Source: Actinoalloteichus hymeniacidonis
GTDB lineage: Bacteria > Actinomycetota > Actinomycetes > Mycobacteriales > Pseudonocardiaceae
Assembly (NCBI RefSeq): GCF_014203365.1
Contig: NZ_JACHIS010000001.1
Coordinates: 2,108,001 to 2,172,000, forward strand
Direction of reading: 5' to 3'
DNA length: 64,000 nt
Position numbers and translations under genes: made by a program. This document shows, piece by piece, positions 45,862-55,035 of the stretch (positions are counted from its first letter, which is position 1; every line of letters starts with the position of its first letter). A model generated the notes under the pieces. The model had not been told where the DNA came from and did not search any database. It was given only the letters and a program-made list of their open reading frames with translations.

Positions 45862-46773
45862 ATGCGCATCGGCACCTTCTTCAACGGCGGCGACCAGAGA
45901 CTGCCCGCAGTCATCGAGCGCGTGAGACAGGCGCGCGACGCCGGACTCGACAGCTTCTACTTCCCCCGGCTCTCGAGTTGGGACCCGATCACCCTCGCGG
46001 CGATCAGTGCGGGCCAGGTGCCCGGGATCGACATCGGAACCGGTGTTGCCCTGGCCCAACCGCACCATCCGCTGACGATGGCTGCGCAGGCGCTGACCGT
46101 GCAGGCCGCGGCGGCCGGTCGATTCACCCTCGGCCTCGGCTTGGGGCATCGCCAGATCATCGAGGGTTCCTTCGGTTACTCCTACGATCGTCCGGCGCGG
46201 TACATGCGCGAGTACCTGACCGCGCTCCAGCCGCTGCTGGCAGGCACCGAGATCGATTTCCGAGGCGAGTTGCTCACGGCGGCGGGGCGGGTGACCGTGC
46301 CATCGGTGTCCAGACCGTCGGTGCTGGTCGCGGCCCTCGGTCCGATGATGCTGCGGCTGGCCGGGGAACTGGCCTCGGGGACGATCACCGTCTGGGCGGG
46401 CCCGGAGTACCTCGGTGAACACATCGTGCCGACGATCCGGCGGGCGGCCGAGGCGGCCGGGCAACCGGAACCCCGGGTGGTGGCGACCGTGTTGGTCGCC
46501 CTCACCGCCGACCCGGACACGATCCGGGATTCGGTGGCCGTCCAATTCGGTGCGGCTGCGGACTTCGCGAGTTATCGATCGCTGCTCGACCGGCAGGGCA
46601 TGGCCGGATTAGCCGAGACCGTCGTCGCCGGGGACGAGACCGAGGTGGCCGCGGCCTTCCGAGCTTTCGCCGATGCCGGGGTGACCGAGCTGTTGGTGGC
46701 TCCGATCGGCACCCCGGCCGAGCAGGCGCGCACCTTCGAGTTCGCGGCCACGCAACGAAGGCTCCTGGCCTAG
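45862..46773 (+). CDS. Luciferase-like (LLM) flavin-dependent oxidoreductase
   Basis: The 303-residue protein belongs to the bacterial luciferase/F420-dependent LLM family, TIM-barrel monooxygenases or reductases using FMN or F420. Supporting segments are MRIGTFFNGGDQRLPAVIERVRQARDAGLD (split by loops), GIDIGTGVALAQPHHPLTMAAQA and the GLGLGH turn. The C-terminus has the usual VAGDETEVAAAFRAFADAGV segment, often seen in F420-dependent members. The ATG at 45862 follows TGGAGGACCC. Substrate unknown. It is most likely controlled by the divergent TetR protein through GGAAT-N5-ATTCC sites. Confidence 0.9.
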   Translation: MRIGTFFNGGDQRLPAVIERVRQARDAGLDSFYFPRLSSWDPITLAAISAGQVPGIDIGTGVALAQPHHPLTMAAQALTVQAAAAGRFTLGLGLGHRQIIEGSFGYSYDRPARYMREYLTALQPLLAGTEIDFRGELLTAAGRVTVPSVSRPSVLVAALGPMMLRLAGELASGTITVWAGPEYLGEHIVPTIRRAAEAAGQPEPRVVATVLVALTADPDTIRDSVAVQFGAAADFASYRSLLDRQGMAGLAETVVAGDETEVAAAFRAFADAGVTELLVAPIGTPAEQARTFEFAATQRRLLA

Positions 46774-46877
46774 GGCGCTGTGCAGGCTCGCGGGCCGCCT
46801 GCCATCACCGGCACGAAGCCTCGATCCCGGTTCTCGGCTGCTGCGAATCCGACCGATTCGCCTGCGACACCGTGCGA

Positions 46878-47603
46878 TCAGTGAGTGGCCAACGCCTGGG
46901 TGGCCAGCCGCCGGAGCGCCGCGACGATTCGCTCCTGGCTGAGTCCGCACTGGTGACGTTGGTATTGGTAGACCTCGGGCGCGAGCGGTGCGAGTAGCGA
47001 GTCGATCGTCGCGTCTGGGTCGGCGGCCCGCGCGTCCACCAGCAGGGCGCGCACGTGTACTCGCCAGAAGCCGTACGCGCAGGCCTCGAACCGCGCCGCA
47101 CCGGCCTCGGCACCGAGCACCAGATAGAGATGTCGTTCCAGGATGTCGACCATCGCGGCGTAGAAGGCGGCCAGCCGTTCGGCGGGCGGCGCTCCCGGAC
47201 CCAGCGGCGGTTCACCTCGCAACAGTTGTTCCTGCAGCGCGTGTTCGTGCTCATCGAGTAGCGCCAGCGCGATGGAGGCCGGATCGGGGAACCGTCGATA
47301 CAGGGTCGCCCGGCCGACGCCTGCCTCGTGGGCGATCTCGCCCATCGTGATGGGTTCGGCGCGTGAGGTGGCGAACAGGCGCTCCGCGGCCGCGAGCACC
47401 CTGGCCCGATTCCGGGCGGCGTCGGCGCGCTCACGCACCCTGACGCGAGGGAGGGGCCGTTGCGGCGTCCGCTCGGCCGGTGGTAGTTCGCTTCCGCTGT
47501 CGGACGTCGTCATCCGGTCGGTACGTCGAGACTTCCGAGGTGCGGCCTCGGTCTCATCGCGAGTGTCCACGTCAGGCCCGGCGGAAGGTTTCGGACGGGA
47601 CAT
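46878..47603 (-). CDS. TetR family regulator
   Basis: The 241-residue protein has a polar N-terminal extension of about 55 residues, then a TetR helix-turn-helix (about 62-110: RARVLAAAERLFATSR; MGEIAHEAGVGRATLYRRFPDPASIALALLDEHEH). The ATG at 47603 follows AAGGTGAGCGC; an internal ATG at 47513 would remove the extension and lacks a ribosome binding site. The preceding rightward oxidoreductase gene converges on it. About 670 bp of gene-free DNA lies upstream, so no target is evident. Confidence 0.88.
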   Translation of the reverse strand: MSRPKPSAGPDVDTRDETEAAPRKSRRTDRMTTSDSGSELPPAERTPQRPLPRVRVRERADAARNRARVLAAAERLFATSRAEPITMGEIAHEAGVGRATLYRRFPDPASIALALLDEHEHALQEQLLRGEPPLGPGAPPAERLAAFYAAMVDILERHLYLVLGAEAGAARFEACAYGFWRVHVRALLVDARAADPDATIDSLLAPLAPEVYQYQRHQCGLSQERIVAALRRLATQALATH

Positions 47604-48276
47604 GCGCTCACCTTACGCGGGGCCGTGCCCGGGTTCGGCGAACCTGCCCCGCCGCTGGGAGATCTCGCCCGACCGGGCATGGCCGAGGACACCGCCGACC
47701 GCATCGAACCGCCGGGCCCGATACCGGGACCGGCTGTACTCGGCGCTGACCCCCACCGGTGTGGGGACGTCGAAGAGGGACCCGAGAATCTCCGAGCCCG
47801 ACGGCGGTGCACCCCCACGATGGTGAGGAGGACGCGGACCATCCTGCGCGGAGCGCGTCAGCCCGGAGCACCTCCACCACTGTGGAAGACGACACGGGCG
47901 CCGACAGCCGATTCGCCATGGTCGTCGACGAGACCGAGTCTGTCAGAGCGCTTCCTGTGCTGTGTCGGTCCCCCGTCGATCTCGGTGCGTCGGCTCGCCA
48001 TCGGACGTGTCGATCGACTGCTGGGTCGCGCGTCGGGCCGGGACCGGGTAGGCCCGGGACGCCCGGGCGAATCGAGCTCGACTCCGGGCAGGCCACAAGC
48101 GCCCGTGTAGAAGGAATCGAGAGGGCGCGCTGCTCATCGACGCCGCAACCCAGACCAGAGAGCTCAGGCGACGCGCACCGAGAAGCCAGGGCCCGTCACG
48201 CATCGCCGCTTCATCGGCGACGGACGCCAGGTCCGTGTGAGACCACGGCCCGCCGGTGCCGTGCGCGGCGGCGTGG
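47604..48276. other. Gene-free region of about 670 bp
   Basis: Several open frames exist on both strands, but they are Pro/Arg/Ser-rich, overlap each other and match no family I know. I regard the stretch as non-coding, perhaps with decayed sequence. Confidence 0.4.
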
Positions 48277-48591
48277 CTAGTTCGACTGACCGCCTGCCGC
48301 CATCCGGTCGGAACCCTCCGGCGGCCAGGCGATGGCCGATTCGTCAGCCTCCACAGCGGATCGCTGCGGGAACCTGCCAGAGGGCGAGGAGCTGTTCGCG
48401 ACCACCGTGTGTGGTCGCCAGCGATGCACGACCTCGGTGAGTCTGCCGACGTCGAAGGTCTCGGCGACCTCTTCGAGCGCGGCGCGGAACTCGTGTTCGA
48501 ACAGGCTCCGGTCGTCGACCTCCAACGCTGCCCAGACGGCCGGACCCGTCCTCGGTCGACGGGGTTCCCGGATGGTGGAGCGCGAATTCAT
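48277..48591 (-). CDS. DUF6247-like protein
   Basis: The 104-residue protein has the DUF6247 pattern: an N-terminal Pro/Arg stretch, WAALEVDDRSLFEHEFRAAL, an acidic helix EEVAETFDVGRLTEVVHRWR, then a disordered tail. Such proteins are common in Pseudonocardiales and resemble antitoxins in size, but no toxin gene is adjacent. The ATG at 48591 is a reasonable but unproved start. It is encoded on the same strand as the DUF397 gene, 88 bp downstream of it. Confidence 0.62.
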   Translation of the reverse strand: MNSRSTIREPRRPRTGPAVWAALEVDDRSLFEHEFRAALEEVAETFDVGRLTEVVHRWRPHTVVANSSSPSGRFPQRSAVEADESAIAWPPEGSDRMAAGGQSN

Positions 48592-48679
48592 CTCGATGTC
48601 CGTTCCTGGAGGCGGTAAGCCGGAACCGACCGCGTCCTTCGATCGGTGACTTTGCGCACCGAGAGGACCGAGGTCGATT

Positions 48680-48868
48680 TCAGTGCATCTGCTCGTTCTT
48701 GACGGTGGTGAGGAAGGCGTGAAAGGCCGCCGTGCCAAGGACTAAGGTGCCGCCTCGGCGATTCTTGGTGTCACGTATGACGATGGCGTCGCACCCATGT
48801 TGCACCTCGACGCAGTTGTGTTGACCGCTGCGGGTCGATGTGCGCCATTTCGGCGATACCTTGCTCAC
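48680..48868 (-). CDS. DUF397 protein (BldB-like small regulator family)
   Basis: The 62-residue protein shows the DUF397 signature: WRTSTRSGQHNCVEVQ, VIRDTKNRRGGTLVLG and a C-terminal FHAFLTTVKN helix. These proteins usually pair with an XRE-family DUF5753 regulator and act in a developmental or toxin-antitoxin-like manner. The GTG at 48868 follows TGGAGGTTACC, a much better site than the GTG nine codons upstream. The usual XRE partner is missing directly upstream. Confidence 0.85.
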   Translation of the reverse strand: MSKVSPKWRTSTRSGQHNCVEVQHGCDAIVIRDTKNRRGGTLVLGTAAFHAFLTTVKNEQMH

Positions 48869-49542
48869 GGTAACCTCCAGTTGGTGTTCTGTCACGGAGG
48901 GTACTCATTGTGCTCCTTCTGGGCCAGCACTCGTTCGGGGGAATGGTCTAACGGGAGTTTGATGACATTGCGTCGAGATTTCGGCGGCGATCCGGCGCGC
49001 ATTCCCCACGACAGTGGGAAATTCCCGCAGCTGTCGGCGGCCGAGGATCACGGCGCCGCAACCTCGCCTGCCACCCGCCACACTCTCGGCGGAAAATCGC
49101 GAATGTCCTGGCATACCTGCGAACCCCACCGCCACGGCGGTGGTGAGTCCGCTTCGGCGAATGCGATGTCTGCCCTCACAGGGGTGAGGAAGTCCGCGAT
49201 GGTCGATGCCGAGGAACTCGGCGAGACCGGAGCACCCCCACAGCGGTGAGGAATCGTCCGTCGAGGAACGTCGAGGAATGCCCCGACACACCCCGGAACA
49301 CCCCCAGGCGAAACTGGGGAGAACCGATCATGCGGCGCTACCGGGCGCGCGGCCGTCGAGCTGGCTCCGGGGACCCGAGGGATCAGTCGGTTGTGCGACG
49401 ATACTCGCTCGCGATGTACGGGCGGGAATGCGCCATCCCACTACCACCGTCAGTGCTAGCGGACTGCGCCGTTCGCCATCGGGCCGAACCACTCCGATGC
49501 GCGCCGCCGCCATCGCACATCGTTGCTACGCGCGAGAACGAC
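48869..49542. other. Gene-free region of about 670 bp
   Basis: No gene is supported. A short leftward frame with a good ribosome site (AAGGAGCACA-ATG just upstream of the DUF397 gene) ends after a few codons in DUF397 sequence. This might be a trace of a lost DUF397 partner, but no HTH sequence can be recognised. Confidence 0.4.
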
Positions 49543-52020
49543 TCAGCTCGCCGTCGGCTCGTCGGTCTGTTCACTGTGCAGCCGCGCGGTCAACTCCGCC
49601 GCCGAGTGGGTGTCCAGGCCATCGATGATGCCGCGGACCTGAGAACGGATCCGATCGGCCTCGGCGGGATCCCTGAGCTGGATGATCGAGGCGAGCCGAT
49701 GCAACACCCGCGCCCGATTCACCGCCTCGGTGGACTCCCCGGCATAACCGGCCGCCGCCGTGGCGAGATGCCCCTGCGCGACAGCGGGTTCGCCGAGCGC
49801 CTGCGCCGTTCGACCACAGCCGAAGGCCGCTTCGGCCGCCCAGAGCGGGACATCGAGTCGGATACACAACGCGTGCGCCTCCTGGAAGGCGGTGTGCGCC
49901 TCGACGTACTGCTCGGCGAGTTCCAGGGTGTCGCCCAACCGCAGCAGCGAGATCGCCAGCGAGCTGTCGTCGGCCGCCCGGAAGTAGGCCACCACCTGCC
50001 GGAGCAGAACGATGGACTCGTCCAGCCTGCCCATCTCGCGTAGGGCCAAGCCCTCGAACGATGCGGTGATCTGCTCGCCGAGGGGATAACCCACCTGCCG
50101 GAACAGATCCGACGCGGCCTTGAAGTACTCCGCGGCATCGTGCGGCTGCCCGCTGCCGAGCCGGGTACGCCCGCAGTACTGCAACGACCAGGCCTCCTCC
50201 CGCAGATCGTTGACATCCCGGGAAGCCGCCAGCGCCAACTGGTGGACCTCGAACGCCTCGTCCTGCCTGCCGGGCGTCCGATTCACCGCCCAACCGAGGT
50301 AGTTGAGCTGCACCGCCTCGTCCCACCGGCTTCGCAGCGCGCGGGCCGCCGTGACCCCTCGGTCGAAAACCTCCTGCCACAGCGAGGCCTCGGCGCGGAC
50401 ATCGGAATACCAGTGCAACGCCCGGCAGAGCTTCAGGATCTCCGCGTTGCGACCGGTGGTCGCCGCTTGGCGCAGCGCGGCAAGCCAGTTCGTCTGTTCG
50501 TCGTCGAGCCATTCCCTGGCCTGATCCAGATCGTGGATCAGTGCCACCGGTTGTGGTGGGACGGGTGCGGGGCCGCCGTCGAAGTCCGCGGGGACGAAGA
50601 AGCCTCCCGCGCGCACGGCACTGTGCAGGAACCACCCGGTGACCAGGCCCGCCAACCGCTCTACCGTGGCAGTGGTCTCCTCCTCGACGAGTTGCTCACC
50701 CGCGAAGAGTCGGAGCAGGTCGTGCAGCACATAGCGATCCCCGGTCGGTGCGGTGCCGAGCAAACTCGCATCGACCAGCTCCTCCAACACCTCGGAAACC
50801 GTGTCGGGATCGTCCTCGGCGACCACGGCGGCCTGCCGCACATCGAAGTCCTGCCCGGTCAGCAGGGAGAGCCTGCGGAACACCCGGCGCTCCGAGGGAT
50901 GACACTGGCGGTAGGACACCTCCAACGCCGCCCGAACCTGGAGGTCGCCCGCGGTCAACGCGGTCAATCGACGTCGTTGATCCGATAAGGCCGAGACCAG
51001 ATAACTCACGCCCCACCGCGGCCTGCTCGCCAGCCGATTGCCCGCGATGCGCAGTGCCAGCGGCAGGCACCCGCATAACTGGGCCACTCGCGCGGTCTCG
51101 ACCGGCTCCCGCATGGCGCGTTCCGAACCGATGATCGACTCCAACAGGGCGACGGCCCCGGTCGGAGAGAGCACGTCGAGCAGCTGGCGATGCACCGATT
51201 CCAACCCGGAGAGCACCCGCCTGCTGGTGAGGATCACCAGACAACCCGGACCGTTGGGCAACAGCGGCCGGATCTGCGCCTCGTCGGCGACGTTGTCCAG
51301 CACCAGCAACACCCGGCGGTCCTGCAACAAGGAGCGGTAGAGACCGGCGCGATCGTCGGTGTCCTCCGGGATCCGGGCCGCCTCGACGCCGAGTGCCAGC
51401 AGCAGCCTGCCCAGTGCTTGACCCGGCGTCAGCCGCTCGACGTCCATCCCGCGCATGTTCACGAAGAACCGGGCGTCCGGGAAGTGTTCGGCGAGTTCGT
51501 GGCCCGCCCGCACGGCGAGGGTCGTCTTGCCGACGCCGGGTGCGCCGAACAGCACGACCACGGTGGCGCCGCGATGATCGTCGGCGGCGGTGGCCTCGGC
51601 GAGGCGCCGCAGTCGTCGCAGCTCGATGTCGCGTTCGGTCAGATCGCCGACCTCGGGCGGCAGGTCACAGCGGGAGCGGCCGTCGGTGGCCGCCTCGGCG
51701 GGCGCCCGCCGAGTGTCGTCGGGGGGAGCCGTGGAATTGCTGGTCTGCGCGGACTGTGGGCGTTGCCGCCCGGCCTTGGCCGCCGCCTCCAGATCCCGGG
51801 CGGCTTGCCGGTCCAGCTCCAGCGCTGCGGTCAACGCCTGTACGGTGCGTCGTTGTGGGCCCAGCGCCCGGCCGCGTTCCATGTCGCTGATCGCACGGAC
51901 ACTCAATCCCGATCGATCGGCCAGCTCTTCTTGCGTGAGCCCCGCAGCCCGTCGCCGAGAGATCAGGATGTCACCGAAGGATCGGGAGGGCACTGGCATG
52001 GAACCGCCCACGTTCGGCAT
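49543..52020 (-). CDS. XRE-NB-ARC-TPR regulator (AfsR/BTAD-lacking STAND ATPase)
   Basis: The 825-residue protein combines an XRE helix-turn-helix (about 14-70: ISRRRAAGLTQEELADRSGLSVRAISDMERGRA) with an NB-ARC ATPase. The ATPase part has Walker A GAPGVGKTTLA (about 158), LLVLDN Walker B (about 235) and GCLPLALRIAG (about 325). A winged-helix segment (VLHDLLRLFAGE) and a C-terminal TPR array (about 560-800) follow. Such STAND proteins act as nucleotide-controlled switches regulating secondary metabolism or stress genes. The ATG at 52020 has a GGTGAG site; an ATG seven codons later is possible. It diverges from a methyltransferase gene with a 10-bp inverted repeat between them. Confidence 0.92.
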   Translation of the reverse strand: MPNVGGSMPVPSRSFGDILISRRRAAGLTQEELADRSGLSVRAISDMERGRALGPQRRTVQALTAALELDRQAARDLEAAAKAGRQRPQSAQTSNSTAPPDDTRRAPAEAATDGRSRCDLPPEVGDLTERDIELRRLRRLAEATAADDHRGATVVVLFGAPGVGKTTLAVRAGHELAEHFPDARFFVNMRGMDVERLTPGQALGRLLLALGVEAARIPEDTDDRAGLYRSLLQDRRVLLVLDNVADEAQIRPLLPNGPGCLVILTSRRVLSGLESVHRQLLDVLSPTGAVALLESIIGSERAMREPVETARVAQLCGCLPLALRIAGNRLASRPRWGVSYLVSALSDQRRRLTALTAGDLQVRAALEVSYRQCHPSERRVFRRLSLLTGQDFDVRQAAVVAEDDPDTVSEVLEELVDASLLGTAPTGDRYVLHDLLRLFAGEQLVEEETTATVERLAGLVTGWFLHSAVRAGGFFVPADFDGGPAPVPPQPVALIHDLDQAREWLDDEQTNWLAALRQAATTGRNAEILKLCRALHWYSDVRAEASLWQEVFDRGVTAARALRSRWDEAVQLNYLGWAVNRTPGRQDEAFEVHQLALAASRDVNDLREEAWSLQYCGRTRLGSGQPHDAAEYFKAASDLFRQVGYPLGEQITASFEGLALREMGRLDESIVLLRQVVAYFRAADDSSLAISLLRLGDTLELAEQYVEAHTAFQEAHALCIRLDVPLWAAEAAFGCGRTAQALGEPAVAQGHLATAAAGYAGESTEAVNRARVLHRLASIIQLRDPAEADRIRSQVRGIIDGLDTHSAAELTARLHSEQTDEPTAS

Positions 52021-52206
52021 TGTCGCTCACCATCCGGATGCCACGTATGGGCTGCTCGTCTCGGCCTGCCGGTGCGGACATCCCCGAACGGGGATGTCAT
52101 CGAAGTCTGTCGAGGCGCTGGCGTTTCCGCTAGATCTGTTGGCGACGGCGCCGAGGCATGCACACGATGTTGGTAAGTCGTTCACATCAGGCGGTCGAGA
52201 AATCTC

Positions 52207-52238
52207 ACCGGCAGAAGTACCAGCAGAGTTCTGCCGGT
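52207..52238. promoter_or_regulatory. Perfect inverted repeat in a divergent promoter region
   Basis: ACCGGCAGAA-N12-TTCTGCCGGT lies between the XRE-NB-ARC gene and the methyltransferase gene, 187 bp from the first and 198 bp from the second. It may be an operator or a transcript hairpin. Confidence 0.5.
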
Positions 52239-52435
52239 CTTCCTTCCTGGTCAATGGGAGCTGCGCCGAGTTCCATGAACCCATTCTAGCGCCGCCACCG
52301 GACTGGGCCGGATGCGGCAGCGGGAGCACTGCGATGGTTTACCAGTAGTTGCGGGAGCAAGCAAATTTTCCAGATTCGGTCGTGCCGGCTCGCGGAAAGC
52401 CAGGCCGGGTGCCTGGATGACGCGGAGGAGAACGG

Positions 52436-53170
52436 ATGGATCCCGCTCAGCGGGGAATCGGTCATGCGATCGGTAGACATGCGCTGGCCGCCTCGCACGC
52501 CGCCGGGGAGCTGATGGTCGTCCTGCTCGGACGGACCTGGGTGGTGCAGGACGGGGTCTATTCCCCGACTGGCTCACCGTCCACCGAGCTCTGCACTACC
52601 GCGTTGCCCTACCCGGCCGGTGGTTCCTTCCTGGAGATCGGCAGCGGATGCGGCGTCACCGTCGTCCATGCGCTGCTGCACGGGTGCACCACGGCCGTCG
52701 CCACCGACGTCACGCCGCAGGCGGTCGCCAACACCAGGTTGAACGCCGAACTGCACGGCGTGGACGATCGACTTGATGTGCGGTCCGGTTCGGTCTTCGA
52801 CCCGCTGGACCATGGAGACCGATTCGACCTGGTGTTCTGGAACGCACCATCGTTGCTGGACGCGGAGGACCCGGAGGTCTCCAACGCCCTGAGCCGGTCC
52901 TATTTCGACCCGGGACGCCAGGGCCTGAGCGCCTTCCTTTCCGGGCTTCGTGCCCGGCTCACCCAAGGCGGTCGCGCCTTCCTCGGGTTCGACGATCTCG
53001 GCGACTGCGTCGGGTTGCGGGCCCTGGCCGCCGAGCATGGTTGGCGGCTGCGCATCACGGCGTGCGAGGTCGCCCCGAGACGCGCCGTCGTCGAGGGCAG
53101 ACCGATCGATGTCGAGGTCGACCACCTGCTGTACGAGCTGTTCCCCGGTCGGGGACCGCAGCCGGAGTAA
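52436..53170 (+). CDS. Methyltransferase of the small/HemK-like type
   Basis: The 244-residue class I methyltransferase has motif I FLEIGSGCGVTVVHAL, motif II region VATDVTPQAVANTRLNAELHG and DLVFWNAPS at the position where N6- or glutamine-methyltransferases have NPPY. The Asn-Ala-Pro-Ser variant means the target cannot be predicted. Before the domain is an opening loop with PSTELCTTALP, as seen in the MTS family. The ATG at 52436 follows GCGGAGGAGAACGG. It diverges from the XRE-NB-ARC regulator, its likely controller. Confidence 0.85.
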   Translation: MDPAQRGIGHAIGRHALAASHAAGELMVVLLGRTWVVQDGVYSPTGSPSTELCTTALPYPAGGSFLEIGSGCGVTVVHALLHGCTTAVATDVTPQAVANTRLNAELHGVDDRLDVRSGSVFDPLDHGDRFDLVFWNAPSLLDAEDPEVSNALSRSYFDPGRQGLSAFLSGLRARLTQGGRAFLGFDDLGDCVGLRALAAEHGWRLRITACEVAPRRAVVEGRPIDVEVDHLLYELFPGRGPQPE

Positions 53171-53467
53171 CAGAACCCGAGACGAACCGGGCCTCGGCCT
53201 GCGCACCGTGGGGGCGGCAGCGCAGGCCGATCGACGTCCTACTCGAGATCTCGCCGTACGACGGTCGAACGAACGCCCGGCAGAACCAGCGGAAGTAGTC
53301 AGTTCCGCAGGCTGATCTTCGTGGTGTGCGGCGCGTAGGGGCGATTGGGTGGGCGACGGTATCGATCGCCTGCGACTAGCGGCGAGTCGCGGGTTCTCGG
53401 ACGGGAGCAGACGATGCGAACGGCTCATCGGGGAATCGGTGGTGCGAGCCGATGGATGCGGCCGGAA

Positions 53468-54859
53468 TCAATCCTCCAGCGTCACGATCATTCCGCTGAC
53501 GTTGAGCAACTCGACACAGCCCGCCGCCTGTTCGCCGGAAGCCGGAGTGCCGGGTTGGGCACAGTCCACCTCCACGATGATGTCGCTCTCCGCCGGGACG
53601 TCGATCGGTGTGACCCAGTGGTAGTCCTGGTTGCGGAAGGTCTCCAAGGCGATCCGGGCGATCACCGTCTCGTCGAAGGTGATCGTGACGATTCCCTCGT
53701 CTCCCTGGAAGTTCGACACCAGGATGTCGGTGACCCGGAAGAGCTGATCCTCATCCACCGTGTGTCGGCCCGTGGCAGACTCGCCGCTGTCGGTCTCGAC
53801 CTCGATGGTGACCGTCAACTGCTCGCCCTCGCCGAGGCCACCGCCCTGTCCGTCCCCGGAGCCGGGTTCGGTCGAGCCCGAAGCGTCGTCCTGTCCCTCG
53901 GCGCCGCCACCCGAACCGGGGCCGCTCCCGTCTTCGGTACCGCCCTCGGTGGGCGGTGGGCCCGCGGGCGGGAAGTCGCCGGTCTCGACCATCTCCTCGG
54001 CGCGTTCCTCGGCCGCCTCGCGCGCTGCCGACTCGACGGCGGGTCGAACCAGCCCGAACCACAGCGCCAGCAAGGCCAGCAGCGCGGCCAACAGCCACAG
54101 CAACCACTGCGGCAGTACCGCGAGCTGGACGAACTGTGCTTCCGATGTCGCGCTGGACGGGGCCGTGTCCGCAGGCTCGTCGGCAGCGGAGGCCGGTTCC
54201 CCGATCACCGAGGTGGCCTCGGCATCCTGGTCCGTCGCAGGCGTGGTGTCGGTCGTGGCCGCGACGACCTGGAACGGGCGGGTGACCGGTTTGCCGAACC
54301 ACATCAGCCTGCGTGCCGAAGCCTGCAGGTCGATCTCGGCGGTGGCCCCTGGCTCGATGGCCATCGTGGTGTGTGTGGTGTTGAACCGGAGTTGTTCGTC
54401 GGTGTCGACGAAGTCCAGCCCGGTGTGCGGCAACGACAACCCGGTGTTGCCCGCATTGTGGACGGCGATCCGGTAGTGAGCCCGTTTCCGGGCGCGCCGC
54501 ACCTGCGGAACCACCTCGGCCGTCACTTCGTGGAACGGGCGGACCAGCAGAGTGCCCTCCGGCACCGTGGCGGTCTCGGGTCGCTCCGCCGGGATCACCC
54601 GGACACCGATCGGGATCTCGCCGACCGGAACCTCGGATGTCCTGGGCGGCCGCAGCACCACCTGCACCGTCTCCGACGTTCCCGGGTACAGCGACAGTCT
54701 GCCGGGCTCCACCGTGGCCCAACCTGCGCTGGCCCCGACTATCTCGAATTCGTACGCCTCGACGATGTCGCCGCCGTTTCGCACCGTGAGACTTGCGGTG
54801 GTCTCTTCACCGGGAGTGACGACCACGATGAGCGGGTCCAATTCCGCCGAGGTTGTCAT
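53468..54859 (-). CDS. Membrane-anchored COG1470-like protein of CIS-type clusters
   Basis: The 463-residue protein opens with two Ig-like beta domains (about 8-105: VVVTPGEETTASLTVRNGGD; about 110-215: HYRIAVHNAGNTGLSL). A single membrane helix (about 248-272, WLLWLLAALLALLALWFGLV), a Gly/Glu/Ser linker (about 300-345) and a beta-rich C-terminal domain follow. Such proteins are often annotated as hydrolytic, without evidence. Similar genes occur in actinobacterial contractile-injection-type clusters, and the divergent genes to the right fit that. The ATG at 54859 has GGAGGT almost adjacent, so initiation may be unusual. It would present beta domains on one face of the membrane. Confidence 0.78.
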   Translation of the reverse strand: MTTSAELDPLIVVVTPGEETTASLTVRNGGDIVEAYEFEIVGASAGWATVEPGRLSLYPGTSETVQVVLRPPRTSEVPVGEIPIGVRVIPAERPETATVPEGTLLVRPFHEVTAEVVPQVRRARKRAHYRIAVHNAGNTGLSLPHTGLDFVDTDEQLRFNTTHTTMAIEPGATAEIDLQASARRLMWFGKPVTRPFQVVAATTDTTPATDQDAEATSVIGEPASAADEPADTAPSSATSEAQFVQLAVLPQWLLWLLAALLALLALWFGLVRPAVESAAREAAEERAEEMVETGDFPPAGPPPTEGGTEDGSGPGSGGGAEGQDDASGSTEPGSGDGQGGGLGEGEQLTVTIEVETDSGESATGRHTVDEDQLFRVTDILVSNFQGDEGIVTITFDETVIARIALETFRNQDYHWVTPIDVPAESDIIVEVDCAQPGTPASGEQAAGCVELLNVSGMIVTLED

Positions 54860-55035
54860 ACCTCCGACATTAGGGCGCGGGCGAGAGCATCGGCAGGGCA
54901 CTCGGTACTGGGGTCCGGGCAGCCGCATTGCCCGAATGACCGTGTCTCGCTGCCTGTCGGTGCTGCAGGCGAACACATCTCTCTCACAGCGATCAGCGGC
55001 GACGCCATGGCGCCACTCCACGAGGAGGAAGACTG

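Noticed and set aside
47608-48110. Overlapping open frames of about 160 codons on both strands
   Set aside because: Composition is Pro/Arg/Ser-rich, there is no good ribosome binding site and no family similarity.
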